Positions 18,335-28,214 of a DNA stretch of 64,000 nucleotides are shown piece by piece. The notes under the pieces are model-generated. The model ran no database searches, was not told the origin of the DNA, and worked only from the letters and a program-made list of their open reading frames with translations. The stretch comes from Niastella vici. Lineage in GTDB: Bacteria; Bacteroidota; Bacteroidia; Chitinophagales; Chitinophagaceae. The stretch lies in the NCBI RefSeq assembly GCF_002077945.1, contig NZ_LVYD01000043.1:1-64000 (forward strand), read 5' to 3'. Positions within the stretch are counted from its first letter, which is position 1; each line of letters opens with the position of its first letter. The position numbers and the translations under genes are program-made.

Positions 18335-19570
18335 TTATTTCGGCGATACGGTAATTTCCCTGCCTTTGATCTCAAAACGTATCCGTTCGTCTAATTGCAG
18401 TAATTCCAGCAGTTTTTCTATATTATCTTTTCTGGATATGCCCCCCGAGAACATAATTCCCGATAGAGCGCCTTTATAATGAATGTCCACATCATACCAG
18501 CGGGATATTTGACGCAGGATAGTAATGGCCCCGGTATTCCTGAATATAAATTTCCCATTCTTCCAGGCAAGCACTTCTTCGAGGTCGGGACGGAGTACTT
18601 CGTAATTGGTTGCGCCATTGCTGTAACGGAATTGTTCCCCCGGTTTTATCATGGTTGTAAGGCCGCCTTTGTTTACTTTTATTGAACCTTCTATGAGGGT
18701 GGCCTTTATTGCTTCTTCATCTGTATAGGCATTTACATTAAAATGAGTTCCTAATACAGTAATGCTGGTGCCCTCTGCATCTACAATAAATTTGGTTTTT
18801 ATTCCCTTTGATAAATGGGATGTTACTTCAAAATAGGCTTCCCCTGTGATCTTCACTTTTCGTTCGTTGCCGCTAAATTGGGTAGGGAATGTTATAGAGG
18901 AAGCAGAATTAAGCCAGACTCCGGTACCATCTGGTAAAGTGATCTGATACTGGCCTCCACGTGGCGTAGATACCGTATTATAGATGGGCCGGGCCTCGTC
19001 AGCTGCAGCGGACGCATTATAAGCTAACTTTCCATCCTTCAACTTTATTACCATTGCATTACCCTCCCTGCTTATTAAACCGTTGGCGGCGCTATCGAGG
19101 ATCACCTGGCTTCCATCTGAACGGGTGAGTATGGCTTTATTTCCCCCCGGCACTATTTTTACGTTCTGGCTCACTGCAACAGGTTGTTTAACTGATCTGC
19201 TGCTCTTCATAATATACCAGGTTGAACCAGCGACTGTAAATAAGATTATAGCTGCTGCTGCCCATCGTATGGCTTTTCGCCTGAAAATGTTTACAAGAGG
19301 TGCCACCCGTTTTTCACCATCAATAAAAGGCATTCCGGTTATTGAAAAAAAACGTTGTTCAGCGGCTGTGGTATCATACTGTTCTAATGCCAGCATGTCA
19401 TTGGCAAATCTGTCGCCGGCATTTATCTGTTCGGCAAATTCACGGTTTGCTTCCTTACGGTTCTTCCAGTTCTCCAACTGAATTGCCTCAACAGCTGATA
19501 GTTCATTTAACTGGCTTTTTTTGATTAGGCCGGCTATATATATTAATTCATCCAAACTGCTTTCTTTCAT
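18335..19570 (-). CDS. FecR-family anti-sigma factor (PUL 2)
   Basis: A 411-aa inner-membrane regulator. Cytoplasmic N-terminus (about 1-97), one membrane segment about 98-120 (IRWAAAAIILFTVAGSTWYI), periplasmic FecR domain containing GGQYQITLPDGTGVWLNSAS and AYFEVTSHLSKG, then a C-terminal DUF4974-like region (ILRQISRWYDVDIHYKG). It follows the sigma gene by 68 bp and precedes the STN-type SusC, its presumed signalling partner. Confidence 0.93.
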   Translation of the reverse strand: MKESSLDELIYIAGLIKKSQLNELSAVEAIQLENWKNRKEANREFAEQINAGDRFANDMLALEQYDTTAAEQRFFSITGMPFIDGEKRVAPLVNIFRRKAIRWAAAAIILFTVAGSTWYIMKSSRSVKQPVAVSQNVKIVPGGNKAILTRSDGSQVILDSAANGLISREGNAMVIKLKDGKLAYNASAAADEARPIYNTVSTPRGGQYQITLPDGTGVWLNSASSITFPTQFSGNERKVKITGEAYFEVTSHLSKGIKTKFIVDAEGTSITVLGTHFNVNAYTDEEAIKATLIEGSIKVNKGGLTTMIKPGEQFRYSNGATNYEVLRPDLEEVLAWKNGKFIFRNTGAITILRQISRWYDVDIHYKGALSGIMFSGGISRKDNIEKLLELLQLDERIRFEIKGREITVSPK

Positions 19571-19638
19571 CAGGGGTTACTTTATATTACAGTAACACCG
19601 CGGCCAACCATTTGTACCAGAAGAAAACAATACTTTTT

Positions 19639-20238
19639 TTAGCAGAGATCTTTTAAGGTAAGTGCAATCGCAAGAACAGGGAGGGAGAACTTAGGTTGTA
19701 ATGATTTTCTTAGCATAGCCAGTGCGGTAGCTTTCTGATTACGTACTGTTTGATTAGATAAATTCAAATAAACCGCAATTTCCTCGTTTGTCATTTTTTT
19801 GAAATAGGCAAGGATGAATACTTCACGCATTTTTGGCGGTAGTTCATAAACAGCTTTACGTGTTTCTGCTAAAATCTCTGAGTATAAGATCTCGTTACCC
19901 AAAACATCTTCATTCTGTACATAGGCATTGGCAAAAGATTCATGACGGGCTTTTTCCCGCTGTTTACTACGCAACGCATTCAGGCAACTATTACGGGTTG
20001 CGGTATACAGGTATTTTTTGACCTGATGCCAGTCATCAAAATCAGCATGCTGTTGCCATAGTTTTACAAATACATCCGAAACAACGTCTTCGGCGTTTCC
20101 TTCATCCTTCAATATTTTATGCGCAAAACGAAATAGCACGGGAAAGTAAATGCGGATGAGATATTGCCAGGCGGCATTCTCATTTGTTTTAAGCAAAAGC
20201 AGGCAGTTATGATCATTCACGGCCGAAATCATATTCAA
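19639..20238 (-). CDS. ECF sigma factor, FecI-type (PUL 2)
   Basis: A 199-aa ECF sigma factor. Region 2 shows RFAHKILKDEGNAEDVVSDV and FVKLWQQH; the region 4 helix-turn-helix is at NEEIAVYLNLSNQTVRNQKA (about 150-170). The C-terminal tail is mildly hydrophobic (LPVLAIALTL). Either of two close ATGs (residue 1 or 3) could be the start. It leads a minus-strand FecI-FecR-SusC-SusD series. Confidence 0.92.
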   Translation of the reverse strand: MNMISAVNDHNCLLLLKTNENAAWQYLIRIYFPVLFRFAHKILKDEGNAEDVVSDVFVKLWQQHADFDDWHQVKKYLYTATRNSCLNALRSKQREKARHESFANAYVQNEDVLGNEILYSEILAETRKAVYELPPKMREVFILAYFKKMTNEEIAVYLNLSNQTVRNQKATALAMLRKSLQPKFSLPVLAIALTLKDLC

Positions 20239-20443
20239 ACGTACTAATAAGAAAATATTTAATTAATACTGCCGTAGCACAGCGTGAAGGTGTTTTGGTT
20301 TTGACTGAAAAATGCTATGCAGGCAATTTAATAAATCATCATGAACAAAAAAGTAAGTGCAAAAAAAGCACAGGTATTTGTCAAAATACTTACAGTTTTG
20401 CATCGATTTCGTGGCGAATGTCCCACCTTTACCGGCAGGTCAG

Positions 20444-22411
20444 CTATTGAAACCCTGCCAGGTGATGTAAATGGGCCGGGTTATAAATGTTCCCGTCTTT
20501 TATTACTGTAACTACATGTCTGATATTGCTGATATTTTGCAAAGGATTGCCATCGGTGATAATAATATCTGCACGTTTGCCCGGAGATATTGAACCGGAA
20601 CTGATTTCCATATTCATTACCCGCGCAGGTACAATAGTAGCAGTTTGTAAGGCCTGTATAGGTGTTAAGCCACTTTCTACATATAATTCCATTTCTCTGT
20701 AAACACTAAACCCCGGAAAGCCCATATCTGTTCCTGCAACAATACGAATGCTGTCGATGTATAAATGATACACGATCTGCTTAAAATTTTTCATGAATAG
20801 CCTGCCCCGTTCAGCCAGCGAATCGTTAGCAGCCCCTGTGTTGATGAATAATGGTTTTAATGGCTGTGGTAACGAAGCAAATGCAGGTTCCAGTTTTGTG
20901 ATGCTGTCTTTTACGGAACGCAGGATCATTTCATATACACCCAATGTTGGGTCTATCACTACATGGTGCGCTTTTAAATAATTGAATACTGCCACATTCG
21001 ATGAATCGGAAAAATCAATTAAACCATCCTTGTTTTTCTTAAGTACAGCGTTCACAAAAGTGATATGATTCACCTGGTCCATACCTGAATCAACGCCCTG
21101 TTGCAGGGTCATTCCTATCGGAATATGACCGCTCACCGTTAAACCTGACCGGTGCGCCTCCGTGCATATTTCTTTTACTATTTCCGGTTTTACCGAGCTG
21201 TATATTTTTATTTGGTGAAAGCCGTTTTCTTTATAGCGCTGTACCGCTTTTATGGCTTCTTCCCTGGTATTGGCCCTGATAACGCCCAATGCATAGGGGC
21301 CATTGCCGTCAATAATACCTGCTTTTAAAATATGAGGGCCAATGCCATTTCCCTTATCAATGGCCTGTTGTACTGCATTGATATATTCAAACTCATTGCC
21401 ACAATCTCTTACGGTGGTTACACCGGCGGCCAGGTAAGCTGGTCCCCATTCTGCCTGTTCAAAATGGGCATGCATATCCCATAATCCCGGCAAAACTGTT
21501 TTGCCTTTTGCATTAATTACATACGCTCCGGCAGGAAGGGCTACATTGTTTGCAGCGCCAACTTTTGTTATTTTCCCAGCTTTGATCAAAACCACGCCAT
21601 TGCTGATTGACCGGTTATTCTCCACATCCAATATGGTGCCGCCTGTTATGGCAATCACGTCATGTTTTTCGTACGACGGATTGGCGTTTGCTGTAAATAA
21701 ACGCATGCCATATGCAGCCGCTTTATTGATCAGCACGGGTAACAATGGTTCATAAGGTTCCAGCATCATTTCCAGCTTATCACCTTCCGCATCATTGGTA
21801 ATTAAACAAAATAATTGTCCGCTCGCATCTGTCCATAAAAATTCATTACCCCATATCAGTCCGCTTATTACGTAGCGCTCCAGTACCAGGGTATTGTTGT
21901 TGAACAGCAGGGTATCTTCGCCGTCTTTTTTAATGTGCACCATACCCGATGGCAGTATACTCACGGTAGCCGGCCTATGATGTTTTTTCCAGTATTGCAA
22001 TAACAACATTTGCGCAGTGCCGGGCGAGTAACCTGCTATCGGAAATCTTATTGGCGGTAACGGTTGACTAGTTATTGAATTATCAACTTTTATGTCGGCT
22101 TTATTTTGATGAATTACCACGGAATCGTTTATGGTCGACATCCTCGAGGTTTTGCCATTTATTGTAAATGCAACCGGTTCAAATGCGGCTGTAAGCTGCA
22201 TTTTTGCTGTTAAAGGAACCGGTGTTCCCCGGTCGGTGAATTTTAGATCTACTGTGTAGGTAACAATATCGCCATTCCTGGATAGGGTGTATTTTTCCTT
22301 ACCAATATTCTGTGCAAACTTGTGCAGTAAAAAGGTGCTGCTGTCTGGCAACTGTGCGTAGGTAATTGTAAAGCCGGTCAAAAAGAACAGGATGAAGGTG
22401 ATTTTTTTCAT
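20444..22411 (-). CDS. Secreted metal-dependent amidohydrolase
   Basis: A 655-aa protein starting at the ATG that gives a clean signal peptide (MKKITFILFFLTGFTITYA, cleaved before Q); the longer open frame upstream lacks one. The amidohydrolase fold occupies about 285-640. Visible metal and active-site motifs are LWDMHAHF (HxH), QIKIYSS (Lys), VSGHIPIG (His), VNHITF (His) and AGTDMGF (Asp). The first approximately 270 residues are an extra beta-rich region that I cannot name. The substrate could be a dipeptide, an imide or another amide. It is divergent from the cyclase-family lipoprotein, both predicted to be outside the cytoplasm. No link to the neighbouring PULs is obvious. Confidence 0.85.
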   Translation of the reverse strand: MKKITFILFFLTGFTITYAQLPDSSTFLLHKFAQNIGKEKYTLSRNGDIVTYTVDLKFTDRGTPVPLTAKMQLTAAFEPVAFTINGKTSRMSTINDSVVIHQNKADIKVDNSITSQPLPPIRFPIAGYSPGTAQMLLLQYWKKHHRPATVSILPSGMVHIKKDGEDTLLFNNNTLVLERYVISGLIWGNEFLWTDASGQLFCLITNDAEGDKLEMMLEPYEPLLPVLINKAAAYGMRLFTANANPSYEKHDVIAITGGTILDVENNRSISNGVVLIKAGKITKVGAANNVALPAGAYVINAKGKTVLPGLWDMHAHFEQAEWGPAYLAAGVTTVRDCGNEFEYINAVQQAIDKGNGIGPHILKAGIIDGNGPYALGVIRANTREEAIKAVQRYKENGFHQIKIYSSVKPEIVKEICTEAHRSGLTVSGHIPIGMTLQQGVDSGMDQVNHITFVNAVLKKNKDGLIDFSDSSNVAVFNYLKAHHVVIDPTLGVYEMILRSVKDSITKLEPAFASLPQPLKPLFINTGAANDSLAERGRLFMKNFKQIVYHLYIDSIRIVAGTDMGFPGFSVYREMELYVESGLTPIQALQTATIVPARVMNMEISSGSISPGKRADIIITDGNPLQNISNIRHVVTVIKDGNIYNPAHLHHLAGFQ

Positions 22412-22601
22412 GAATAAAGATTCAGGTTCAAAGAAAGGAGGTAAACTTAAAATATTATTTTGACCCGGACATGCAAAACCGAAGTTTTTTATGAGAAAGT
22501 CCCGGGGATAGCGCACTCGTCGAAAATCGTACATATTTGATTTAATTGGCAATTGAAGCGCGGATGAGCCATCTTTTTTTGTACCTTTTCGTACTTAAAC
22601 T

Positions 22602-23426
22602 ATGCTCATGAAAGGGTATATTATGCTCACCGTTTCATGCTTTCTCATCATGGCTGCGTGTAAACCTGCCCGGCATGATGATAGCGCCGCCCAATTTTTC
22701 GCATCCGGCAAATGGATCGACTTAACTTATAGTTTCAGCGAACAAACATTGTACTGGCCAAATAATGCCACCGGTTTTAAACTCGATACACAGGTGAATG
22801 GCATTACACCGGCGGGTTTTTATTATGCTTCCAATGCCTTTTCAGCACCGGAGCATGGCGGTACGCACCTCGATGCGCCGGTGCATTTTGCACAGGGGCA
22901 TCAAACAACCGATCAGGTGCCGTTGGAACATCTTACCGGCCAGGCAGTAGTGATTGATGTGAGTGAGAAGGCATTAAAGAATGTGGATTATCTCATATCG
23001 GTGCAGGATGTTGAGGCATGGGAAAAAGCAAATGGTAAAATACCTGATAGTGCGATCGTTTTGTTTCGCACTGGTTATGGGAAGTATTATCCCGATGCCA
23101 AAAAGTATTTTGGTACCGATGAAAAAGGGGCAGGGGCCATACCCCATTTGCATTTTCCGGGTATTGATCCGGCAACTGCGGAATGGCTGGGCACCCGGCG
23201 AAAAGTGAAAGCCGTAGGATTGGATACGCCGAGCATCGATTATGGCCAGTCGAAAGATTTTAAAACACATCAGGTATTGCTGGCAAAAGACATTCCTGCC
23301 TTTGAAAACGTAGCCAATCTGGATCAGTTGCCTGTAACCGGGGCCTATATAGTGGCATTGCCCATGAAAATAAAGAACGGCAGCGGCGGTCCGTTGCGCA
23401 TTGTTGCCTGGGTGAAAAATGGTTAG
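22602..23426 (+). CDS. Cyclase-family (kynurenine formamidase-like) lipoprotein
   Basis: A 274-aa exported protein with a lipobox-like Cys near residue 20 (LIMAACKPAR). The zinc motif HGGTHLDAPVHF (about 87-98) is the HxGTHxDxPxH signature of the cyclase/kynurenine formamidase superfamily. GLDTPSIDYG and the final LRIVAWVK also fit. The family hydrolyses cyclic or N-formyl amides; the actual substrate is unknown. Export as a lipoprotein is unusual for a kynurenine-pathway enzyme and argues for an extracytoplasmic substrate. Confidence 0.85.
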   Translation: MLMKGYIMLTVSCFLIMAACKPARHDDSAAQFFASGKWIDLTYSFSEQTLYWPNNATGFKLDTQVNGITPAGFYYASNAFSAPEHGGTHLDAPVHFAQGHQTTDQVPLEHLTGQAVVIDVSEKALKNVDYLISVQDVEAWEKANGKIPDSAIVLFRTGYGKYYPDAKKYFGTDEKGAGAIPHLHFPGIDPATAEWLGTRRKVKAVGLDTPSIDYGQSKDFKTHQVLLAKDIPAFENVANLDQLPVTGAYIVALPMKIKNGSGGPLRIVAWVKNG

Positions 23427-23459
23427 CTCATAAGCAGGAAATATTTAAGGTGTAAGCTA

Positions 23460-24194
23460 CTACACCACCGGTTCCCACCCTTTTTCATAGGTTCGCATCC
23501 ATAGCTTTGTGGCGGCTGTATCATCAAGGATATGTCCGTTTTCGGGGTTGCAGTGCAGGGTTTTCCCGGTGCGTTGTGCAATATTGGCCAGTAAGCAAAG
23601 CAATACACTTTTATAGGCTTCATTAACCGGAGCGGTGAGCTTCGCCTCGCCGCGGATACTTTGGATAAAATTTTGAAAATGATATAGATCAAGGTTCCCG
23701 CTTGCACTTACCGGGTTGTTGGGGTCGGCCTTAACGTCTGATTTAACTTCTTTTATCAACTTATTTTTTTCATCAAATATTTTATAATCGCCATTGCCAT
23801 CGTTTACCAGCGTTCCTTTATCACCATAAATAATGAAACCCCGGCCTGCACCTTCAACCGGAAATACATTACAGCTTCTTCCTTCCCAGGTAATAGCCTT
23901 GTTATTGCCAAATTCAAAACTGGCAATTTGTGTATCGGGCGTTTGCCAATCGTCAGTAAAGGCATAACGGCCACCGGCAGAGGTAATTTTGGTAGCATAT
24001 TCAACATCTAAAAACCAGCGACAGCAATCAATTTCATGTGTACCATTATTACAGGTTTCCGAAGTTCCCCAATGCCAGAACCAATGCCAGTTATAATGCA
24101 CCAGGTTGCTCTGATAAGGCATACGCGGGGCAGGCCCCTGCCATAGATCAAAATCGAAACGGCATTGCCATTTTGGATCATCGCCTGCTAACAA
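23460..24194 (-). pseudogene. 5'-truncated Gfo/Idh/MocA-family oxidoreductase
   Basis: About 244 residues matching the C-terminal part of Gfo/Idh/MocA dehydrogenases of the type with DFDLWQGPAP, HYNWHWFWHWGT and GTHEIDCCRWFLDV. The N-terminal Rossmann fold (about 150-170 residues with GxGxxG and the EKP motif) is missing. The first apparent start is a TTG at 24194. The frame stays open upstream to about 24299 with unrelated residues and no ATG, ending at a stop just before the divergent receptor gene. It cannot bind NAD(P) in the usual way and is best read as a remnant. The 3' end is intact. Confidence 0.75.
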
Positions 24195-24308
24195 TACACC
24201 ATAAATAGCTGACTTCCTGATTTCCGGGGCTCCTCTGTCACAAAAGATGTCCCTCTCCTGTCACATGTTGGGTAATGTTTCGGTTATCACTTTTTTAAAT
24301 AAAGTAAC

Positions 24309-26699
24309 ATGTATAACAGGATCGTTTGCATCATTATTTTAATGTTGATCAGCAATATGATGCTTGCACAGAAGAATGGCGCCATCAAAGGAAAAGTGGT
24401 TGAATACAGAACAAAGCAGCCACTGGCAGGAGCTACCATAACCATCAGGGAAAAGGATTTTGCGACCACTACTGACAGCACAGGTATTTTCATTATTCCA
24501 AATCTGGCTGCAGGAACCTACACCGTAGCGATCACCGGAATTGGTTTTTATAATAAAACACTGAATGATATAAACGTAGTGGCCGGTAAAACCTATTACT
24601 TTGAAACGGAGCTTACTGAAGAAGCTGTAAAGCTGAAGGATGTTACTGTAAAAGCCTTTAAAGGCGAGCACAATCCCCAGACGCCCGTGTCGGCTTTTTC
24701 ACTTTCCAGGGAAGAGATCTTCAGAAGCCCCGGAGCGCAGGGCGATATCTTCAGGGCCATCGGCACCCTGCCAGGCGTGGTTAGCAGCGGTGGTCAGTAC
24801 TCTGCCATTGCTGTGCGTGGGCAGGGCACTTCGGATAATTTATTTATAGCAGATGATATACCGCTGTTCCAGGTCTCACACCTGGAGATCGAAGGGTTCA
24901 ATTCCGGGTTTAATGATCCTAACGGCGGGCGCTTCAGCATATTCGCCCCGCGCATTGTGGAGAATGCCACTTTCCAGGGCGGTGGCTTTGGCGCCCAGTA
25001 TGGAAGAAAAAGCTCATCGTATCTTGGTTTAGGCATTAAAGAGGGAAACAACACCAATCCGCTGTACAGTGGTCAGTTCGACCTCATTGGTTTTACACTT
25101 ATGTATGATGGTCCTTCGGGTTTCAATAAAAAAACAAACCTCTTTGCTTCAGCCAGGTACCAGAACTTCGACCTGTTGCTCAAAATGATCGGCCTCACCC
25201 ATACCGGATTGCCTTCGTATGGTGATTACCTGCTTAAAACAACTACAGAGCTCAATGCCAAAAACAAATTGTCGTTCATTGCCATGTTCAATCCTGAAAC
25301 CTATAAGCGTACCGTAAAAAATGTGCTGGATAGCAAAAACCTCAATGATGACAATAATTCCAATTTTATCGGGCAATCAAAGGTCAGCAAAGCTGTTGCT
25401 GGACTTAACCTGCGCACACTCACAGGGAGGTCCAGCTCCTGGAAAAATATCCTTTACTACCGCATGATGGACGTTAACAATGATCTCGGTTATACAAACC
25501 CCGTTATTGAAGCCGGCGGAGAGATCGTAGCTACCGATAAGATCAATTTTGAACAGGACCTCCGGAAAATTGTGAACAAACAGCAGGAAGCGGGTTACCG
25601 GAGCATCTTTACTCAGCGGGGTAAATACCTCACCTTTACGGCAGGCGCCGATGTGGCCCACGTGAATATTGATTATAACCGCAGGCTGAAGCATACCGAT
25701 ACCCTGTACAGTTTTTTACCCACAGATTACAGGCCAAACCCTGCTCAATATTATCTCATGCTGACGCCCGACCGTTTCAATGCATCTTTTAAAGATGCCG
25801 CCTGGAATGTATCCGGCTATCTCGATCTTTCCTTTACCCTGTTTAAGCAGCTTACAATAAATCCCGGGGTAAGATATGATTACACTGGTTTTGCTGCCCA
25901 GCATACCCTGTCACCACGCATCAGCGGTACATTAGAATTGAGTGGAAAGCAAAGCATCAATTTTGCTTCCGGGATCTATTACCAGGATCCCGCTTTTTCG
26001 GATGTTGCTTCTCAACCCCAGGGCCACCGGTTACAATGTGAACGTACCATTCAATATATACTCGGCTATAAAATATATTTCAGTCCGGATGTGAAATTTA
26101 CAGCCGAAGGCTGGTACAAAGAAATGGATGATCTCGCGGTAAGGCCTTCCAGTGGCGAACCTTTTTTGAACAACAATGGTACCGGAAAGGCCCATGGGTT
26201 TGATGTGAGCCTCACCAAACGACTCTCCCAAAAATACCATGGACAGATAAGCTATTCTTATATGGATTCTAAAAGGGATGACCATGATGGATTGGGAGAA
26301 TACAACTATATCTTTAACCTTCCCCATGTGATCAGTGTGCTCGCAAGTTACAAGCCAAACGATCAATGGATCTTTTCAGGTAAATTCAGGTATGCAAGCG
26401 GTAGACCTACAGACAAATACATTGTTCATGCCGATGTTTTTGGTAACCCCAACTACCTGCGGTATGGTCAGGAGGTAACCGAAAAAAATGGGGAGCGGCT
26501 TGCCGATTTTGTAAGCCTCGACCTGCGGGCCGATTATAAATTCCAATTGAAAAAAATTGGCTGGACAGCTTTCTTTGATGTCGTAAATGTGCTGAACAGG
26601 TTCAATGAAAGCTCAGCGCTCTTTCAGCCCCTTACCGGTAAAACTTATTTCCTCGGCCTTGCCGTTTTCCCGACTTTTGGCATGCGGATGGACTTTTAG
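24309..26699 (+). CDS. TonB-dependent receptor with carboxypeptidase-regulatory-like domain
   Basis: A 796-aa outer-membrane protein, shorter than SusC. Signal peptide about 1-20 (ends MMLAQ), beta-sandwich regulatory domain about 24-110 (GAIKGKVVEYRTKQPLAGAT), plug about 125-240 (SPGAQGDIFRAIGTLPGV, AVRGQGTSDNLFIADDIP), then a barrel ending in an aromatic residue (MRMDF). There is no SusD partner, so it is likely for a small ligand such as a metal complex or cofactor, or another non-PUL substrate. An ECF41-type sigma follows after a long hairpin; a functional link is only inferred from proximity. Confidence 0.88.
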   Translation: MYNRIVCIIILMLISNMMLAQKNGAIKGKVVEYRTKQPLAGATITIREKDFATTTDSTGIFIIPNLAAGTYTVAITGIGFYNKTLNDINVVAGKTYYFETELTEEAVKLKDVTVKAFKGEHNPQTPVSAFSLSREEIFRSPGAQGDIFRAIGTLPGVVSSGGQYSAIAVRGQGTSDNLFIADDIPLFQVSHLEIEGFNSGFNDPNGGRFSIFAPRIVENATFQGGGFGAQYGRKSSSYLGLGIKEGNNTNPLYSGQFDLIGFTLMYDGPSGFNKKTNLFASARYQNFDLLLKMIGLTHTGLPSYGDYLLKTTTELNAKNKLSFIAMFNPETYKRTVKNVLDSKNLNDDNNSNFIGQSKVSKAVAGLNLRTLTGRSSSWKNILYYRMMDVNNDLGYTNPVIEAGGEIVATDKINFEQDLRKIVNKQQEAGYRSIFTQRGKYLTFTAGADVAHVNIDYNRRLKHTDTLYSFLPTDYRPNPAQYYLMLTPDRFNASFKDAAWNVSGYLDLSFTLFKQLTINPGVRYDYTGFAAQHTLSPRISGTLELSGKQSINFASGIYYQDPAFSDVASQPQGHRLQCERTIQYILGYKIYFSPDVKFTAEGWYKEMDDLAVRPSSGEPFLNNNGTGKAHGFDVSLTKRLSQKYHGQISYSYMDSKRDDHDGLGEYNYIFNLPHVISVLASYKPNDQWIFSGKFRYASGRPTDKYIVHADVFGNPNYLRYGQEVTEKNGERLADFVSLDLRADYKFQLKKIGWTAFFDVVNVLNRFNESSALFQPLTGKTYFLGLAVFPTFGMRMDF

Positions 26700-26726
26700 C
26701 TGTCACAAACAGGTTGAGTAATTTGT

Positions 26727-26765
26727 CTTATGTATAGGGCCACAGGGCTGCCCTATACACATAAG
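26727..26765 (+). terminator. Long hairpin between receptor and ECF41 sigma
   Basis: CTTATGTATAGGGC (26727-26740) pairs with GCCCTATACACATAAG (26750-26765), leaving a 2-nt bulge and a 9-nt loop. It starts 28 nt after the receptor stop and ends about 20 nt before the sigma start, so it may terminate the first transcript or act in the sigma leader. Only ATTAAAATTTG follows, not a clean T-run. Confidence 0.55.
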
Positions 26766-26784
26766 ATTAAAATTTGTTTACCTC

Positions 26785-27690
26785 ATGAGCGATAAAACAG
26801 ACATATTTCTCGAATACAAATCCCTTCTCTTTTCAATTGCCTACAATATGCTTGGTAATGTGGATGCTGCAGAAGACATAGTGCAGGATACTTTTGTAAA
26901 GTGGCTCGAAACCAAACCCGAAGATATACGGCATATAAAAGCATATCTTGTTAAAGCAGTTACCAATAAAAGCATTAATTACCTGCAAAGCGCCAGGGTA
27001 AAGCATGAAGAATATACTGGCATTTGGTTACCCGAACCACTGAGTTACCAGGAAAGCAACAGTGCCCAAACAAAAATAGAATCATATCACGCCCTCTCTA
27101 TTGGTATACTGGTGCTGCTGGAGAAATTAACACCCAATGAGCGGGCTATATTCCTGTTAAAGGAAATCTTTGCTTATGATTACTCAGAACTGGCAGAAAT
27201 ATTTGATAAAACAGAAGACAACTGCCGGCAGCTCTTTAAACGCGCCAAAGACAACCTGGGAAAAGACGCGCGGCGTTTTGAAGTGGACCTTAAAGTGCAT
27301 GAAAAAATTTTAAACAGCTTCCTTCAGGCTATCTCGGAAGGAAATCTGGAGGATCTGATCCAGCTATTAAAAGACGACATTATATTCTTTGCAGAGGGTG
27401 GGGCAGCTGCTTTCTTCGTAAATGGTCAGCGGCTTACAGCTTTCTCCAGGCCTATTTATGGAAGTGGCAATGTGAGCAGGCTGCTGATCAGCATTATTCC
27501 CAAAATAGAACAGTATATTCCTGATTTTAACCGGGAAATTATTATTGTTAATGGCCTGCCTTCCATCCTCAATTATTCCGGTAATGAACCCAGGGCGCTG
27601 GTATCTATTGAACCAGATGGAGATCAGATCAAAAATATCTATGTACAAACAAATCCGGAAAAGCTTAAACGGTTTAAAAGGTCTGTTTAA
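26785..27690 (+). CDS. ECF41-type sigma factor with SnoaL-like C-terminal domain
   Basis: A 301-aa sigma factor. Region 2 (about 8-70) has LLFSIAYNMLGNVDAAEDIV; region 4 (about 115-165) has KLTPNERAIFLLKEIFAYDY. A long C-terminal SnoaL/NTF2-like domain (about 175-290) replaces a separate anti-sigma, the hallmark of ECF41 (SigJ-like) factors. The closing NPEKLKRF corresponds to the conserved NPDKL motif. The usual DGGGK motif in the linker/SnoaL part reads AEGGAAA here and lacks the Asp and Lys. The next gene is a DoxX-like membrane protein, a common ECF41 neighbour and probable target. Confidence 0.88.
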   Translation: MSDKTDIFLEYKSLLFSIAYNMLGNVDAAEDIVQDTFVKWLETKPEDIRHIKAYLVKAVTNKSINYLQSARVKHEEYTGIWLPEPLSYQESNSAQTKIESYHALSIGILVLLEKLTPNERAIFLLKEIFAYDYSELAEIFDKTEDNCRQLFKRAKDNLGKDARRFEVDLKVHEKILNSFLQAISEGNLEDLIQLLKDDIIFFAEGGAAAFFVNGQRLTAFSRPIYGSGNVSRLLISIIPKIEQYIPDFNREIIIVNGLPSILNYSGNEPRALVSIEPDGDQIKNIYVQTNPEKLKRFKRSV

Positions 27691-27728
27691 TGCGGTATCT
27701 CTAAACGAAAAGCAAAAAGGACAACAAA

Positions 27729-28127
27729 ATGAAAAGAGATAAATTAATCTATTGGATAACTACAGGCATTGTAAGTGCCGTCATGATCTTTAGCATCCTC
27801 AGCTTTACTTTTTTTGAGTATGCAATGTATCCGGAAGGAGCTTTCAAACATTTAGGCTTACCCCCTTATTTCAAGATTGAAATAACCATTGCTAAAGCAT
27901 TGGGGCTATTGGCGCTGCTACTACCCAACATCCCTTCTAAAATAAAAGAGTTCGCTTACTTTGGTTTTGGCATTACGCTTTTTTCTGCCAGCTTTGCCCA
28001 TTTTTCAACGGGTGATGGTTTTCTATACATTATTGACCCGTTGCTTTTTCTGGGTTGTTTAATTGTGTCCTACGTTTATTGGAAAAGGATAGAAGGTGCA
28101 GAGCTTCATAAACAGGGTCACCCTTGA
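27729..28127 (+). CDS. DoxX-like small membrane protein
   Basis: A 132-aa protein with four predicted membrane helices (about 8-28, 48-66, 73-90, 97-115). Their composition and the loop PEGAFKHLGLPPYFKIEI fit the DoxX-like family. Biochemical role unknown; relatives are linked to redox stress or to ECF41 regulons. It lies 38 bp after the ECF41 sigma gene on the same strand, so the two are probably co-transcribed. Confidence 0.75.
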   Translation: MKRDKLIYWITTGIVSAVMIFSILSFTFFEYAMYPEGAFKHLGLPPYFKIEITIAKALGLLALLLPNIPSKIKEFAYFGFGITLFSASFAHFSTGDGFLYIIDPLLFLGCLIVSYVYWKRIEGAELHKQGHP

Positions 28128-28214
28128 TTTTGGTTGTGGGTAAGCAATTTCTTAGTGTTGTAATTTTCCATAGTGGTGTGTAAACGGTTTGTTTCCTGTG
28201 GTATCCCTGAGTTA

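Noticed and set aside
22412-22552. N-terminal extension of the amidohydrolase
   Set aside because: The 47 extra residues precede a clear signal peptide that starts with its own ATG at 22411.
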